Below are positions 17,335 to 27,113 of a DNA stretch of 64,000 nt, piece by piece. The stretch lies in contig CP070643.1 of NCBI GenBank assembly GCA_020354125.1, forward strand, positions 1,212,510 to 1,276,509, written 5' to 3'. Numbering within the stretch: the first letter of the stretch is position 1; each line of letters begins with the position of its first letter. Under the pieces are notes generated by a model. The model saw only the letters and a program-made list of their open reading frames with translations, did no database searches and was not told the DNA's origin. A program made the position numbers and the translations under genes. The DNA is from Betaproteobacteria bacterium (GTDB taxonomy: Bacteria > Pseudomonadota > Gammaproteobacteria > Burkholderiales > Eutrophovitaceae).

Positions 17335-18972
17335 ATGAACGGCAACGAATACGTCGCGAAGATTCTCAAGCAGGAGGGAGTGGAGCTGATTACCTGCTAC
17401 CCGAATAACCCGCTTATCGAAGAAGTCGCCAAACAAGGCATCAGGCCGGTCGCCTTTCGTCATGAGCGAGGCGCTATCATGGCCGCCGACGGCATCAGCC
17501 GCACAAGTGGCCGGCAACGATTCGGTGTCGCCGTGATCCAGGCCCAGGCGGGCGCGGAAAACGCCATGGGCGGCATCGCACAAGCCTATGCCGACAACGT
17601 GCCAATACTGGTGCTTCCCGGAGGCATATTGCTCAACCAGATCGCTGTCAAACCCAACTTCTCGGCAACCATCAATTACCGTGGCATCGTCAAACACGTG
17701 GAAGCCATCTATCGTCCGGAAGACGTCGGTGCCGCCATGCGACGCGCCTTCAGTGCGCTGCGTAATGGCCCGGCCGGCCCGGTGGTCGTCGAACTGACCG
17801 GCGACGTATGTCGCCAGGAAGTCCCGGAACAGGCGCTCGACTACAAATCACCGCGTATCAGCAAGCAACAACCATCCAGCAGCGATATCAAGGACGCCGT
17901 CAAGGCCGTGTTGTCCGCGTCAAACCCGCTGCTCTGGGCAGGTCAAGGTGTGCTGACCTCGCGCGCCACGGAAGAACTGAAAGAACTTGCCGAACTGACC
18001 GGTATTCCGGTCTTTTGCACCATGCCCGGCAAATCCGCAATGGATGAACGTCATCCGCTGTGCCTCGGCGCCGGCAGTGGTGCGACCACAATGGCAGCGG
18101 GTAAATGGCTCGAAGAAAGTGACTTGGTGCTCGCTCTCGGCTCGAGCATGACCCGAACGTTCTACGGCCAGTCAATCCGCGGCAAGAAGTTTCTCATCCA
18201 GAACACCGAAAACGCCGCCGACATGAACAAGGATGAATGGGTCGACATCGGCCTATTAGGTGACACCAAACTCACCCTGGAGGCGTTGCTCGATGAGGTG
18301 CGGGCTCAGATCGGCAAGCCGCGTGAGGACCTGGCAAAACGAAATCGGGCCATCATTGCGGAAAAGCGCAGCGAATGGCTAAAGGAGTGGATGCCCTTAC
18401 TGCAATCGGACGAGGAACCGCTCAATACGTATCGTGTAATTTACGAGATTGATCAAACGCTCGACCGTGAAAACAGCATGGTCACGCACGATGCCGGTGC
18501 GCCGCGCGATTCAATCGTGCCCTTCTACACGGCAACGACTCCGCACAGCTACGTCGGCTGGGGCAAAACGACCCATCTTGGCTTTGGCATCCCACTCATG
18601 ATCGGAGCAAAGATGGCCAATCCGGACCGGTTTTGCCTTAACTTCATGGGTGATGGCGCTTTCGGTATGTCTGGCACCGACCTGGAAACGTCTGCCCGCA
18701 CCGGTTTTCCGATCACCACTGTTTTACTGAACAACGGCGGTATGGCCACCTATCCGGGTGGATTTCCGACTGCACGCGAAAAATACGGCGTGTCCCACAT
18801 GCTGGGCGACTACGCCAAAATCGCCGAAGCGATGGGCGCCGTGGGCCTGACTGTCAAGAAGGTCGGCGAAATGGCTCCGGCACTGGAGAAGGCCAAGCGC
18901 TTCAACGCCGATGGGAAGGCAGTCCTGATCGACGTGCGCTCCAATATGGAGTCGAAGAAATCGCGCTACTAA
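17335..18972 (+). CDS. Thiamine diphosphate-dependent enzyme of the acetolactate synthase/decarboxylase family
   Basis: The protein has 545 residues with three domains. The N-terminal Pyr domain carries the ThDP-activating Glu in FRHERGAIMAADG. A central domain follows, then a C-terminal PP domain with NFMGDGAFGMSGTDLE ending in LLNNGGMAT (GDG to NN metal/ThDP site). It could be an acetolactate synthase-like, benzoylformate/oxalyl decarboxylase-like or carboligase enzyme; sequence alone does not decide. No small regulatory subunit follows, which argues against biosynthetic acetolactate synthase. It lies behind the D-aminoacylase-type gene, perhaps in one transcript. Confidence 0.88.
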   Translation: MNGNEYVAKILKQEGVELITCYPNNPLIEEVAKQGIRPVAFRHERGAIMAADGISRTSGRQRFGVAVIQAQAGAENAMGGIAQAYADNVPILVLPGGILLNQIAVKPNFSATINYRGIVKHVEAIYRPEDVGAAMRRAFSALRNGPAGPVVVELTGDVCRQEVPEQALDYKSPRISKQQPSSSDIKDAVKAVLSASNPLLWAGQGVLTSRATEELKELAELTGIPVFCTMPGKSAMDERHPLCLGAGSGATTMAAGKWLEESDLVLALGSSMTRTFYGQSIRGKKFLIQNTENAADMNKDEWVDIGLLGDTKLTLEALLDEVRAQIGKPREDLAKRNRAIIAEKRSEWLKEWMPLLQSDEEPLNTYRVIYEIDQTLDRENSMVTHDAGAPRDSIVPFYTATTPHSYVGWGKTTHLGFGIPLMIGAKMANPDRFCLNFMGDGAFGMSGTDLETSARTGFPITTVLLNNGGMATYPGGFPTAREKYGVSHMLGDYAKIAEAMGAVGLTVKKVGEMAPALEKAKRFNADGKAVLIDVRSNMESKKSRY

Positions 18973-19057
18973 ACAGCATCTAGTCACGGATTTTGACGCC
19001 GGTCTAACTTCGGACAGCATAAGGTAGCTTCGGCTCAAGTGGTGAGTCAGGTCTGCT

Positions 19058-20821
19058 TTAAGTCTCCGGCAACCTGCCTTTCCGCAGGCCGTCGAGGTAG
19101 CGCTCAGCTACAGCGGCGTCACTCCACGGAAGTTGCGCCCGGGTGGATTCGATAGTGATATCCGGAGCGACGCGCCTGAGTTGTGCCACTGCGGCGCCCG
19201 CCTCCTCCAGACGCCCAGCTTGACCGTAACTCGCTGCAAGGACACGCCATATTCCAGGGTGATTAGGATTGCGCTCCTGGCCACGACGTGCACAGTCAAT
19301 CGCTGCGTCATAATGTTCCGCGTTGAACTCAGCGAGACCCGTGATAGAGAACCACGTTGCTGCCAAAGGGTCGCGCGGGCTGAGTCGCAGCGCTTCTTCG
19401 ATCGCGTAGACAGCTTGCTCGCGCTCACCGGTGCAGGCGTATATCAACCCGAGCCAGCCCCATCCGAGAGCGAAGTTCGGGGCGAGTTCGATCGCCCGTT
19501 TCAACCAGCGACTTGCTTCAGAGTATTTTCGCAGTTGTGTATCAGCCTGCCCGAGTAGGCCGTGAGCCATGGGGTTCCCTGGGTCCAGTGTCACTGCCCG
19601 AGTCGCCGCGTCTAAACCTGCGACCAACGACTCATCGCGCGAACGAACGGGACCGAAAGTCGCCTGGCTTAAGCGGCACCATGCGAACGCAGTAAATCCC
19701 AGAGCGCTATCAGGATCTAGCCGGATCGCTTCCTCAGCAAGCGGCAGTGCTTCAGCAAATGACTGCAGAGTGTGTTTGTGGATAAACCAGATTGCCCGCA
19801 GATAGAAATCCCAGGAATCGAGATTGGCAGGCGACTTGCGCCGCGATCGATCCATCTCGGCCGCCATCAGCTCCGGTGCAACAGTTGCGGTAACACTGCT
19901 CGTAATGTCATCTTGAACCGCAAAGATGTCCTCCAGTTCGCGATCGTAGTGGTCCGCCCAGAGGTGATTACCGCTAGTCGCGTCAATCAGCTGCGCACTG
20001 ATCCGTACCCGGCTGCCCGCCTTGCGCACGCTCCCCTCAATCACGTAGCGAACGCCGAGCTCTCGCCCGACCTGGACTACGTTCACCGGCTTTCCCTTGT
20101 AGGTAAACGTAGAGTTGCGAGCAATAACGAATAGGGCCCGGTCGTGTGACAGTCCGGTGATGATGTCTTCGGCGACTCCGTCAGCGAAGTACTCCTGACC
20201 CGGATCGCCGCTCAGGTTGTCAAAAGGCAAGACCGCGATCGACGGTTTGTCAGGCAGCGCAAGTGACGCAGCTTCAGGGTCCCGACCGGTCGATGTGGTT
20301 CCCAGGAGCACTCGATGGGTTCGCACCGGTTCGGGAATATTCTTGATCTCGTGTTCACCGGCATCCTCAAAACCAACATCGAGTCTTTTCCTGACTTGCC
20401 GGAACGCGTCGTCTGAAACCATTACGCCGCCCGGTTCAGCGAGAGCCTCCAATCGCGCGGCGATGTTCACACCGTCGCCATAAATCGTGCCGTCCTCCTG
20501 CTCGATTACATCGCCGAGGTTGACGCCAATACGAAACGCCATTCGTTTGTCTCGCGGCAAACCTTCGTTACGCTTGTCGATTTTGGACTGAACAGCGACC
20601 GCGCTTTTGACTGCTTCGACTACGCTGTCAAAATAGGCCAATACGCTATCGCCGGCGGTATCCACGATCCGACCACCATGCGACGCAACCTCTTCCCTGA
20701 AAATATCCCGACAAGCATTCAGCGATACCAAGGTAGCGTGCTCATCCGCCGCCATTAGCCGAGAATATCCGGCCACGTCAGCGGCAAGTATCGCTGTCAG
20801 TCGTCGTTTGGTCTCGACCAT
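19058..20821 (-). CDS. Class III adenylate/guanylate cyclase with FlgO-like domain and TPR repeats
   Basis: The protein has about 587 residues from the ATG at 20819-20821. The N-terminal class III cyclase domain (about 1-180) has RRLTAILAADVAGYSRLM with the first metal Asp, AGDSVLAYF with the second, and GDGVNIAARLE. A domain like the TolB-N/FlgO fold follows (PSIAVLPFDNLSGDPGQEYF). The C-terminal half has about six TPRs. Such fusions are widespread in Proteobacteria and often multi-copy. It makes a cyclic nucleotide, probably cAMP, in response to an unknown partner. A 24-codon upstream extension to 20893 is open but lacks support. Confidence 0.88.
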   Translation of the reverse strand: MVETKRRLTAILAADVAGYSRLMAADEHATLVSLNACRDIFREEVASHGGRIVDTAGDSVLAYFDSVVEAVKSAVAVQSKIDKRNEGLPRDKRMAFRIGVNLGDVIEQEDGTIYGDGVNIAARLEALAEPGGVMVSDDAFRQVRKRLDVGFEDAGEHEIKNIPEPVRTHRVLLGTTSTGRDPEAASLALPDKPSIAVLPFDNLSGDPGQEYFADGVAEDIITGLSHDRALFVIARNSTFTYKGKPVNVVQVGRELGVRYVIEGSVRKAGSRVRISAQLIDATSGNHLWADHYDRELEDIFAVQDDITSSVTATVAPELMAAEMDRSRRKSPANLDSWDFYLRAIWFIHKHTLQSFAEALPLAEEAIRLDPDSALGFTAFAWCRLSQATFGPVRSRDESLVAGLDAATRAVTLDPGNPMAHGLLGQADTQLRKYSEASRWLKRAIELAPNFALGWGWLGLIYACTGEREQAVYAIEEALRLSPRDPLAATWFSITGLAEFNAEHYDAAIDCARRGQERNPNHPGIWRVLAASYGQAGRLEEAGAAVAQLRRVAPDITIESTRAQLPWSDAAVAERYLDGLRKGRLPET

Positions 20822-21131
20822 GAGTGTTTGTCCCGTCTCCCTTGCGCAGTTAGCGCACCCTCCTAACAGGGAGCTCGACCGCATTATTAGCAAGAAACCA
20901 ATCTATCGACAGCCCGGAGTAAGGTCAACTGAAGCGATTTGTCGCCGTCGGGCTGGACTAAGTTCGCTACAGCCCTTGAGCGAGCCCGACATTCCCGTTC
21001 AGTACTTCCGGGAGCGGGTTCGAATATTGCAAGGACTATCGCCAAACCATGAGGCCGACTTGGCGACGGCAATGCCGCCCGCCTCCTTGATTGGGCATGA
21101 GTCGGCCGCGGAGCGATAAGACCACAAGACC
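20822..21131. other. Divergent intergenic region, no gene seen
   Basis: These 310 bp separate the adenylate cyclase and HD-GYP genes and should hold both promoters. I see no convincing hexamer pair, dyad or small ORF. Confidence 0.5.
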
Positions 21132-22592
21132 ATGAAGTTAAAACTCGGAACCCACGATCTAAAGGTCGGCATGTATGTTGCGGAACTCGACCGCCCCTGG
21201 CTCGATACGCCGTTTCTGATGCAGGGCTTCCTGATCCAGACTCCAGAACACGTGGATATCGTCCGCGAACACTGTAGCTATGTGTACGTCGATCCCGATC
21301 GATCTGACGCCGATGCGCTGCCTCCGGGCCTGCAAACAAAAAAACCCGCACATACACCCGCCTCGGCTTCGCATGCCGCTGTCGGAGGCAGCGGTTCCAC
21401 GACACTCGTGGCTATCGGACAGAAGCAGCCCAGCGGTAAAGAGCTGAGCGACACCGGACGCTTCATGCGTATGGCGCAAGGCGGTGACTCCGAGCATTCG
21501 CTAAGCGCTTCTGCAAAACGCCTCGTCAAGGCGATTATCGGTATGCGTGCGACCGATGAGTCGCCTTCCGAACCGATACGGCACGCCTTCATTCCTCCGT
21601 CCATCAAACTGGAAGCGCATTCCGAAACGCGGTCGATCGCCGAAGAATTCGACAACGCCTTGAAAATTTTCGACAAGGCAAAGTACGCGATGAACAGAAT
21701 GGTGGCGGACATTCTGGCCGGAAAACCGCTCGTACTGGACAACGTCGAGGCTGTTGTTGGCGAAGTAGTCGACAGCATGCTGAGGAATGCAGACGCGCTG
21801 ATGTGGGTGGCAATGCGAAAACAGCAGGACGCGACACTCTATGGGCACGGGATACGATCTGCCGTCTACCTCGTTTCCTTGGGTCGGCATCTCGGTCTGC
21901 CGACAGATTATCTGCTTCGGCTCGGCATACTGGGCGCTTTGCTCGACATTGGCAAGACCAGCCTGCCGCTGGCTATCCTGACCCAGACCGGTCAACTGAC
22001 AGATCAACAGTTCGAGCTCATCAGAGGTCATGTACAGAGGGGCCTGGAGCTGATCAAGGATGCGCCGACCCTGCACGAAGACGTTATACAGGGCATCGCG
22101 CAGCATCATGAGCGCGAGGACGGCAGCGGATATCCGAACGGCCTAACGGGCGAAACAATCAGTCTGTTCGGACGCATGGCTGCAATTGTTGACACCTTCG
22201 TGGCGCTGACGAATGAACGCCCCTACGCGGAACCTCTATCCCCGTATGCAGCGTTCAGAAAAATCAGTGAGTGGAGCAGGACGCTGTTTCATGCACCTTT
22301 AACTGAACAGTTCATTCACGCTATTGGTGCTTTTCCAGTTGGCTCAATTGTGGAGATGTCATCGGGCGAAACAGCGGTCGTTGTTCGCCAAAATCAGACT
22401 CAACGCCTGAAACCCCAAATTCTCGTTGTATGCGGGCCTGACAAGGAGCCGCTTCGAGAGCCGTATCGCGTCGACTTGTGCGAGCAAGGGAAAGAGAAAA
22501 AGGCAAAGAAGGATACGGAACCGCTGCGCATCGCTCGCGGTCTTCCTTCAGGCAGTCACGGAATTGACGAACGCAACTTTCAACTGACCTGA
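21132..22592 (+). CDS. DUF3391 plus HD-GYP-domain protein with altered HD motif
   Basis: The protein has 486 residues. An N-terminal DUF3391 domain (KLGTHDLKVGMYVAELDRPWLDTPF) is followed by a low-complexity linker and an HD-GYP domain from about 230. The GYP part is intact (QHHEREDGSGYPNGLTG, near 324-340). The HD position near 271-276 reads ALLDIGK rather than LLHDIGK, so the first metal-binding His appears to be Leu. HD-GYP enzymes hydrolyse c-di-GMP; loss of this His may reduce activity or leave a binding role. The gene stands alone, divergent from the adenylate cyclase. Confidence 0.9.
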   Translation: MKLKLGTHDLKVGMYVAELDRPWLDTPFLMQGFLIQTPEHVDIVREHCSYVYVDPDRSDADALPPGLQTKKPAHTPASASHAAVGGSGSTTLVAIGQKQPSGKELSDTGRFMRMAQGGDSEHSLSASAKRLVKAIIGMRATDESPSEPIRHAFIPPSIKLEAHSETRSIAEEFDNALKIFDKAKYAMNRMVADILAGKPLVLDNVEAVVGEVVDSMLRNADALMWVAMRKQQDATLYGHGIRSAVYLVSLGRHLGLPTDYLLRLGILGALLDIGKTSLPLAILTQTGQLTDQQFELIRGHVQRGLELIKDAPTLHEDVIQGIAQHHEREDGSGYPNGLTGETISLFGRMAAIVDTFVALTNERPYAEPLSPYAAFRKISEWSRTLFHAPLTEQFIHAIGAFPVGSIVEMSSGETAVVVRQNQTQRLKPQILVVCGPDKEPLREPYRVDLCEQGKEKKAKKDTEPLRIARGLPSGSHGIDERNFQLT

Positions 22593-22687
22593 GCTTGAAC
22601 CGACCCCAGCTCGGCTGGTGCCCTGCGGCGAACGAATCGCGAGACTTCCGTCGTTTTCCTCAACGTCGCGCCCGAAACAAGGGTTTA

Positions 22688-22978
22688 CTACGCTGAAACT
22701 TCGTAAACAATCTTGTCCAGCCCGCCCATTCTGGCGCGGGTGAGCGCGGCATACAAAGGATGGCCAATCAGCATCACGAAGGTCAGAAAAAATGCAGTAA
22801 CGGGCGGCGTTATTACGACCAAGAGGATCAGGTCGCCGATGTTGCCGCGCGCCATGAAACTGACCACCCCGGCAAAAACGCCGAACATCACACCGATCGC
22901 AAAGCCTGAAATCGCGCTTACGCGAAGCATCGTTCCCAACGAAATTACGCCCCTGACTTCCCTGACTTCCCGCTTCAT
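22688..22978 (-). CDS. Small hypothetical membrane protein
   Basis: The protein has 96 residues from the ATG at 22976-22978, which has AGGGGA upstream; a frame open to 23050 would add 24 residues. Two long hydrophobic segments are visible (ISGFAIGVMFGVFAGVVSF and LILLVVITPPVTAFFLTFVML), so it is an inner-membrane protein with probably two passes. The N-terminus has a small duplicated unit (REVREVR). I do not recognise a family. It converges on the HD-GYP gene and is divergent from the Fpg-like gene. Confidence 0.6.
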   Translation of the reverse strand: MKREVREVRGVISLGTMLRVSAISGFAIGVMFGVFAGVVSFMARGNIGDLILLVVITPPVTAFFLTFVMLIGHPLYAALTRARMGGLDKIVYEVSA

Positions 22979-23159
22979 GCCCGTTTGTCCCCTTATGCGC
23001 CAATCTGCGTCCTGAGCAACGCAAGTTTCCTGACCTGATGTTGCCTGCATTATCTACTTGCCTGCGGGGACTTCAAGTTCCCGACATGCTGGCGATCAGT
23101 AGATAGGGCAGAATCAGAGACGATGCTCTGTTCGACTAACTGTCAGTAACATCGTAACC

Positions 23160-24044
23160 ATGCCAGAGTTACCCGATGTCGAAGTCTATGTAGAAAGTCT
23201 TGAGCGACGCATTCTCGGAGCGGTACTGAATCGGTCAACGTTGAACAACCCGTTTCTGTTGCGCACCGCCGTTTCACCGATTGCTTCAGCCGAAGGGCGG
23301 CGCATCGTTGGCGTTCGACGAATGGGCAAGCGCATCGTGATCAGTCTGGAGGACGATCTACACCTGGTTATCCATTTGATAGTCGCCGGACGCCTGAAGT
23401 GGCTGACGAAGAACGCAAGGCAGCCCGGAAAATCAGCACTCGCGGTGTTCGAATTCGATACTGGCACGCTAGTGTTAACGGAAGCCGGCACGCAGCGACG
23501 CGCTTCACTGCATTTCGTGTCCGGTGAATCCGCCGTTCAGGCACTGCATGCCGGCGGCGTCGAGATCTTCGAACTCGACCGCGCTTCGTTCGGCGCTCGA
23601 CTCAAGGCCGAAAACCATACGCTCAAGCGATCGCTCACCGATCCGGCAATTTTCAGCGGCATTGGCAATGCGTATTCGGACGAAATCCTCCACCGGGCGC
23701 AACTATCTCCGGTTGCGATGAGCACCAAACTGTCAGACGCCGAAATTGCACGGCTGTTTGACGCAGCGTGTACGACATTGCGCGAGTGGACCGAGCGGCT
23801 GCGTCTTGAAGCCGCGGTCGGTTTTCCGGAAAAAGTCACCGCCTTTCGAGATGGAATGGCGGTGCATGGCCGTTTCGGCCAACCTTGCCCAGCGTGCGGA
23901 TCACCGGTGCAGCGCATCGTCTACGCGCGCAATGAGACCAACTACTGCGCGCGCTGTCAGACCGGCGGAAAGATTCTTGCGGACCGTGCGCTATCGAGGT
24001 TACTCAAGAAGAATTGGCCGCGCTCGATTGACGAACTCGAATAG
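23160..24044 (+). CDS. Fpg/Nei-family DNA glycosylase, divergent
   Basis: The protein has 294 residues. It keeps the catalytic N-terminus PELPDVE (Pro1 Schiff base, Glu2), the conserved Lys in RRMGKRI, the helix-two-turn-helix GIGNAYSDEIL and a C-terminal zinc finger (CPACG, then CARCQ). The loop that reads HLGMSG in typical Fpg is HLIVAG here, so lesion recognition may differ from 8-oxoguanine glycosylase. It excises oxidised bases and nicks the strand. I do not assign mutM because of the altered loop. Confidence 0.85.
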   Translation: MPELPDVEVYVESLERRILGAVLNRSTLNNPFLLRTAVSPIASAEGRRIVGVRRMGKRIVISLEDDLHLVIHLIVAGRLKWLTKNARQPGKSALAVFEFDTGTLVLTEAGTQRRASLHFVSGESAVQALHAGGVEIFELDRASFGARLKAENHTLKRSLTDPAIFSGIGNAYSDEILHRAQLSPVAMSTKLSDAEIARLFDAACTTLREWTERLRLEAAVGFPEKVTAFRDGMAVHGRFGQPCPACGSPVQRIVYARNETNYCARCQTGGKILADRALSRLLKKNWPRSIDELE

Positions 24045-24061
24045 CATTAAATTCGAAATAA

Positions 24062-24532
24062 CTATTGCCCAATAACCGCGTCACCAAGCCGGATCGTGCC
24101 GCCTTCGAGGATGCGACAAACAATGCCGCCGTGCCCGCGCATTGCGTTATAACCTCCCGTGCCAAGCACCTCCTCCATTCGCGAACAGGGGTCACAGGTC
24201 CCCGTGCCCTCGAGGGATACTTCACCGATTCTGAATCTGCGGTCACGCAACGCGTACAGGTTGATTCCTGAAACGACGATGTTGCGACGAACCGACTCCG
24301 CGAGGACTTCGGCTTTGCCGAGAAGTTGCGCGACAACCGCAAGATGTTCCTGCTGGATCAGCGTCACCTGGCGCTTACCGTTAGTTCTCGACGAGTAGTG
24401 ATCACCAGCCAGGCCGTGACCGGCGACTGCCTCGACTTCGTCCAACGCAAGCAGCGGTGCGCGGCGTTCTGACCGCACACCAATCCATTGCACCACACCG
24501 GGTCGCGGAAAGGTCGCCATCAGTTTCGCCAT
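24062..24532 (-). CDS. MOSC-domain protein
   Basis: The protein is about 156 residues from ATG 24530-24532; the frame stays open to 24649 but has no better ribosome binding site. The MOSC fold is shown by VEAVAGHGLAGDHYSS, the Arg-rich VRRNIVVSGINL and the conserved Cys region GTGTCDPCSRMEEVLG. MOSC proteins bind molybdenum cofactor and act in sulfur or N-hydroxylated substrate chemistry. It is stand-alone here, as is common for YiiM-like proteins. It converges on the Fpg-like gene. Confidence 0.85.
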   Translation of the reverse strand: MAKLMATFPRPGVVQWIGVRSERRAPLLALDEVEAVAGHGLAGDHYSSRTNGKRQVTLIQQEHLAVVAQLLGKAEVLAESVRRNIVVSGINLYALRDRRFRIGEVSLEGTGTCDPCSRMEEVLGTGGYNAMRGHGGIVCRILEGGTIRLGDAVIGQ

Positions 24533-24827
24533 TTCGCTGTCAGGGTTCACGATTGGACCATCTTTCACGGAGAGAGGAAGAAGGGTAAACAAGCATAATG
24601 CTATCGATTTTCGTATCAGTCGCTGCTTAAAAGCAAATCGGCATGCCATCCACGCCGCCCTGCGTTTGTCTCATGCCAGAAGGATGAGAGAGTTCGAGCC
24701 GGAGACCGTTGATCAGGCGGAAGGTCGATTGTGGGACGTGTGTATATTTCTAGACCTTGCCCCGGCCGCCCGGTTTCGTTTGCTGGCTATGCTAAAGAGT
24801 ATTCGAGGCGAAGACGTGCCTCGCTCG

Positions 24828-25814
24828 CTACGAAGTAGCGTAAATTTCCTTCAATCCGACCATCTTGCCTTGGCCAGGATCCCATGCTTTGACGCGGAGA
24901 CATCGATAGATTTCCCAAGGTAGCAGCGATGTTGTCAGAGGATGCTGAAATTCCTTCATCTCATTAAACACTCTGGGGAGAACGTAGAAAGGAATGCGGG
25001 AATTAATGTGGTGGATATGGTGGTAACCAATGTTGCCGGTAAACCAGTGCATCAGCTTGCTCATTTTTATGAAGCTTGACGAGTGAAGCGCAGCGTAAGT
25101 GTAGTTCCAGTCTTCTTTGGTTTTTAGCATCGCCGAAGGAAAGTTGTGTTGGGCGTAAAAGAGGTAAGCGCCAATAGCACTACTTAGCAACGCGGGTAAC
25201 AGGAAACCAACCAGGAAGCTTTGCATTCCAAATACAAGATAAATTGCGATTCCGATGCAATAGTGAAAGATGACGGCAAATAAAGCGTCGATGTGCTTAT
25301 CACCACTCTTCATGAGTGTTCTCAGGCACATCCCCCACAGAAAAACGAATACATAGCCGGAGGCGATGGTCAACGGGTGCCTGATGAAAAGGTAAATTCT
25401 TCTGTCTGATTTACTCGCCGCAAGAAACTTACTCTTGGTCGTCAGAGGGAAAGACCCGATGCTGGAAGTGTACAGCTTGGAATTGTGCGCATGATGGTAA
25501 TCATGCGAGCGTTTCCAGATGCTGGAAGGCGCAAGGATGAACATGCCGTAGAGAGTGAAAATTACTTTGGCAAAAACAGAATGCCGCAAAATCGCTCCAT
25601 GCAGGTAGTCGTGGTAGATGATGAACATTCGCACCGATATCATGCCGGCGAGCAGTGCGCATGCTATTTGAGCAACGACATGGACATTGACAATCGCTCC
25701 TGCATAGGCCGCCAGCAAAAGAAAGGATGTACCAAGTAGCACGCGCCAGCTCGTCGCCCTGTCTTCCTGGGCATACTTCCTCGTTGCCAATATGAGTTCT
25801 TTATCTTGAAGCAT
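24828..25814 (-). CDS. Membrane fatty acid desaturase
   Basis: The protein has 328 residues with four or more transmembrane segments. The three histidine boxes of membrane di-iron desaturases are intact: HDYLHG (68-73), HDYHHAH (104-110) and HHIHH near 265. It inserts a double bond into a membrane or acyl substrate. The gene begins 14 bp after the acyltransferase stop, so the two form an operon. G+C here is visibly lower (mid-40s percent by eye) than the surroundings, which suggests horizontal acquisition together with its neighbour. Confidence 0.9.
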   Translation of the reverse strand: MLQDKELILATRKYAQEDRATSWRVLLGTSFLLLAAYAGAIVNVHVVAQIACALLAGMISVRMFIIYHDYLHGAILRHSVFAKVIFTLYGMFILAPSSIWKRSHDYHHAHNSKLYTSSIGSFPLTTKSKFLAASKSDRRIYLFIRHPLTIASGYVFVFLWGMCLRTLMKSGDKHIDALFAVIFHYCIGIAIYLVFGMQSFLVGFLLPALLSSAIGAYLFYAQHNFPSAMLKTKEDWNYTYAALHSSSFIKMSKLMHWFTGNIGYHHIHHINSRIPFYVLPRVFNEMKEFQHPLTTSLLPWEIYRCLRVKAWDPGQGKMVGLKEIYATS

Positions 25815-25828
25815 GTGTGATAAGCGCC

Positions 25829-26713
25829 CTACTCGCTTGTTTCCTCAATCGGTTTCTTGTGCTTCCATCGCCGATGCGTCCACAGCCAGATGTGCGGATT
25901 CTCCCGGATGTCGCGCTCCAGTCTGCGTGTATGGCACTCGGAGATTTCCTTGTCTGTGAGGGAGGTCGGATCCACTATCAAGAGTTCACTACTGATTTCG
26001 TAGTAGCCTCTCCGCGGACGTTGGATAGACACATAGATGATTGGGTAGTCCAGCTTTTTGGATATTTTCGCCGTACCCGCGAAAACAGGAGTGTCCTGGT
26101 TAAGGAAGGTTGTCCAGTAAGCACCCTTGGGTAAGGGCGTCTGATCTGCAATGAACGCCGTGGCCGTGACTTCGTTCCTGTTGAGGATCATGCCCCGAAA
26201 AGCATCCTGCATGGCGTACAGCTTGTTTCCTAATCGGGTACGCATGATGTATACCAACCGGTCAAGATGCTTGTTGGAAAGTGGATGATAGATAACAAAC
26301 AGCTGATGCAAAGGGAATAAACTGAATCGGGCACCTGCAAGCTCCCAATTTCCAAAGTGCCCCATCACAACGATCACGCTCCGCCCTTGCCTGTAAAGAT
26401 CGTCGAAAACCGCGGTGTCGGCGAATGCGACGTGCTTCTTGAGGGCATCCGGTTTGATGGTGAGGGTCTTGACTGTCTCCAGAATCAGGTCGCAGAAATA
26501 GCGGTAGAACTCGGTCTCGATTTTCTTGATTTCGCTCTCCGATTTCTCTGGAAACGCGTTTTCCAGATTCATACGTACAACTTTGGTTCTGTATCGAATC
26601 AACCTGTATACAAGTAGATAGGTGAGATCCGATAGCAAATACAACAGTCGAAACGGAAGCAATGAGACTGCATAGATCAGTGGAAGAGAAATGTAGTAGT
26701 TGGTCGCGGCCAT
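25829..26713 (-). CDS. LpxL/HtrB-type lipid acyltransferase
   Basis: The protein has 294 residues of the lysophospholipid/lipid A acyltransferase family. The catalytic HX4E motif is in GHFGNWE (His119, Glu124). An N-terminal membrane anchor is present (about 8-38), and the protein ends with the typical WLWTHRRWKHK. The overall wording, including MNLENAFPEKS, recalls homologues in Bacteroidetes more than enterobacterial LpxL; that is impression, not alignment. It shares an operon and low G+C with the desaturase, suggesting a transferred lipid-modification pair. The substrate may be lipid A, aminolipid or another lysolipid. Confidence 0.88.
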   Translation of the reverse strand: MAATNYYISLPLIYAVSLLPFRLLYLLSDLTYLLVYRLIRYRTKVVRMNLENAFPEKSESEIKKIETEFYRYFCDLILETVKTLTIKPDALKKHVAFADTAVFDDLYRQGRSVIVVMGHFGNWELAGARFSLFPLHQLFVIYHPLSNKHLDRLVYIMRTRLGNKLYAMQDAFRGMILNRNEVTATAFIADQTPLPKGAYWTTFLNQDTPVFAGTAKISKKLDYPIIYVSIQRPRRGYYEISSELLIVDPTSLTDKEISECHTRRLERDIRENPHIWLWTHRRWKHKKPIEETSE

Positions 26714-27113
26714 TTGCGTTTTGGCGGACTCCTCAGGGCAGGACTCGAGCTGTCAGTCCCAATGCAGTGTCATTCCGCAGGCAACGGCGTGGCGAGTTAA
26801 AAAAGCAAGAAGTGCTCCGGAAGCGCCATTAACGTCCGGTGACCCGAGACGGCGGGAAGCTGTTTCCACGGTGCCGCAAGACTTAGCTCCGGGAATTAGG
26901 AACGCCGACCAGAAGAGACAGCGACGGATCGCGAAACACATTATCTCACTCGGTCGTGGGAGGATTCCCAACGACACAATCGCCCAGACCGCGTAGCGTA
27001 GTTTATGCAGCGTGGTTTCCGAATTGAGAATGGCGTCGGTCGTTACACGTAACATGTGACATGTTGCGACTCGATGATCTCTGGCGCTGTGTATTTCTTT
27101 GACTGTTACATAG
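26714..27113. other. Region without a supported gene upstream of the acyltransferase
   Basis: About 400 bp. A 100-codon minus-strand frame (26753-27055) exists with one hydrophobic stretch, but it lacks a ribosome binding site and family features. Near 27043-27066 short symmetrical motifs cluster (GTTACACGTAAC and ACATGTGACATGT), possibly a regulator site for the lipid operon. Confidence 0.4.

Noticed and set aside
21030..21060. GGGTTCGAAT string resembling a tRNA T-loop
   Set aside because: The adjacent arms do not pair and no acceptor or anticodon stem can be drawn. I found no tRNA in the window.
26753..27055. 100-codon minus-strand ORF upstream of the acyltransferase
   Set aside because: One hydrophobic stretch but no family signature and no ribosome binding site. 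The codon pattern does not look coding.
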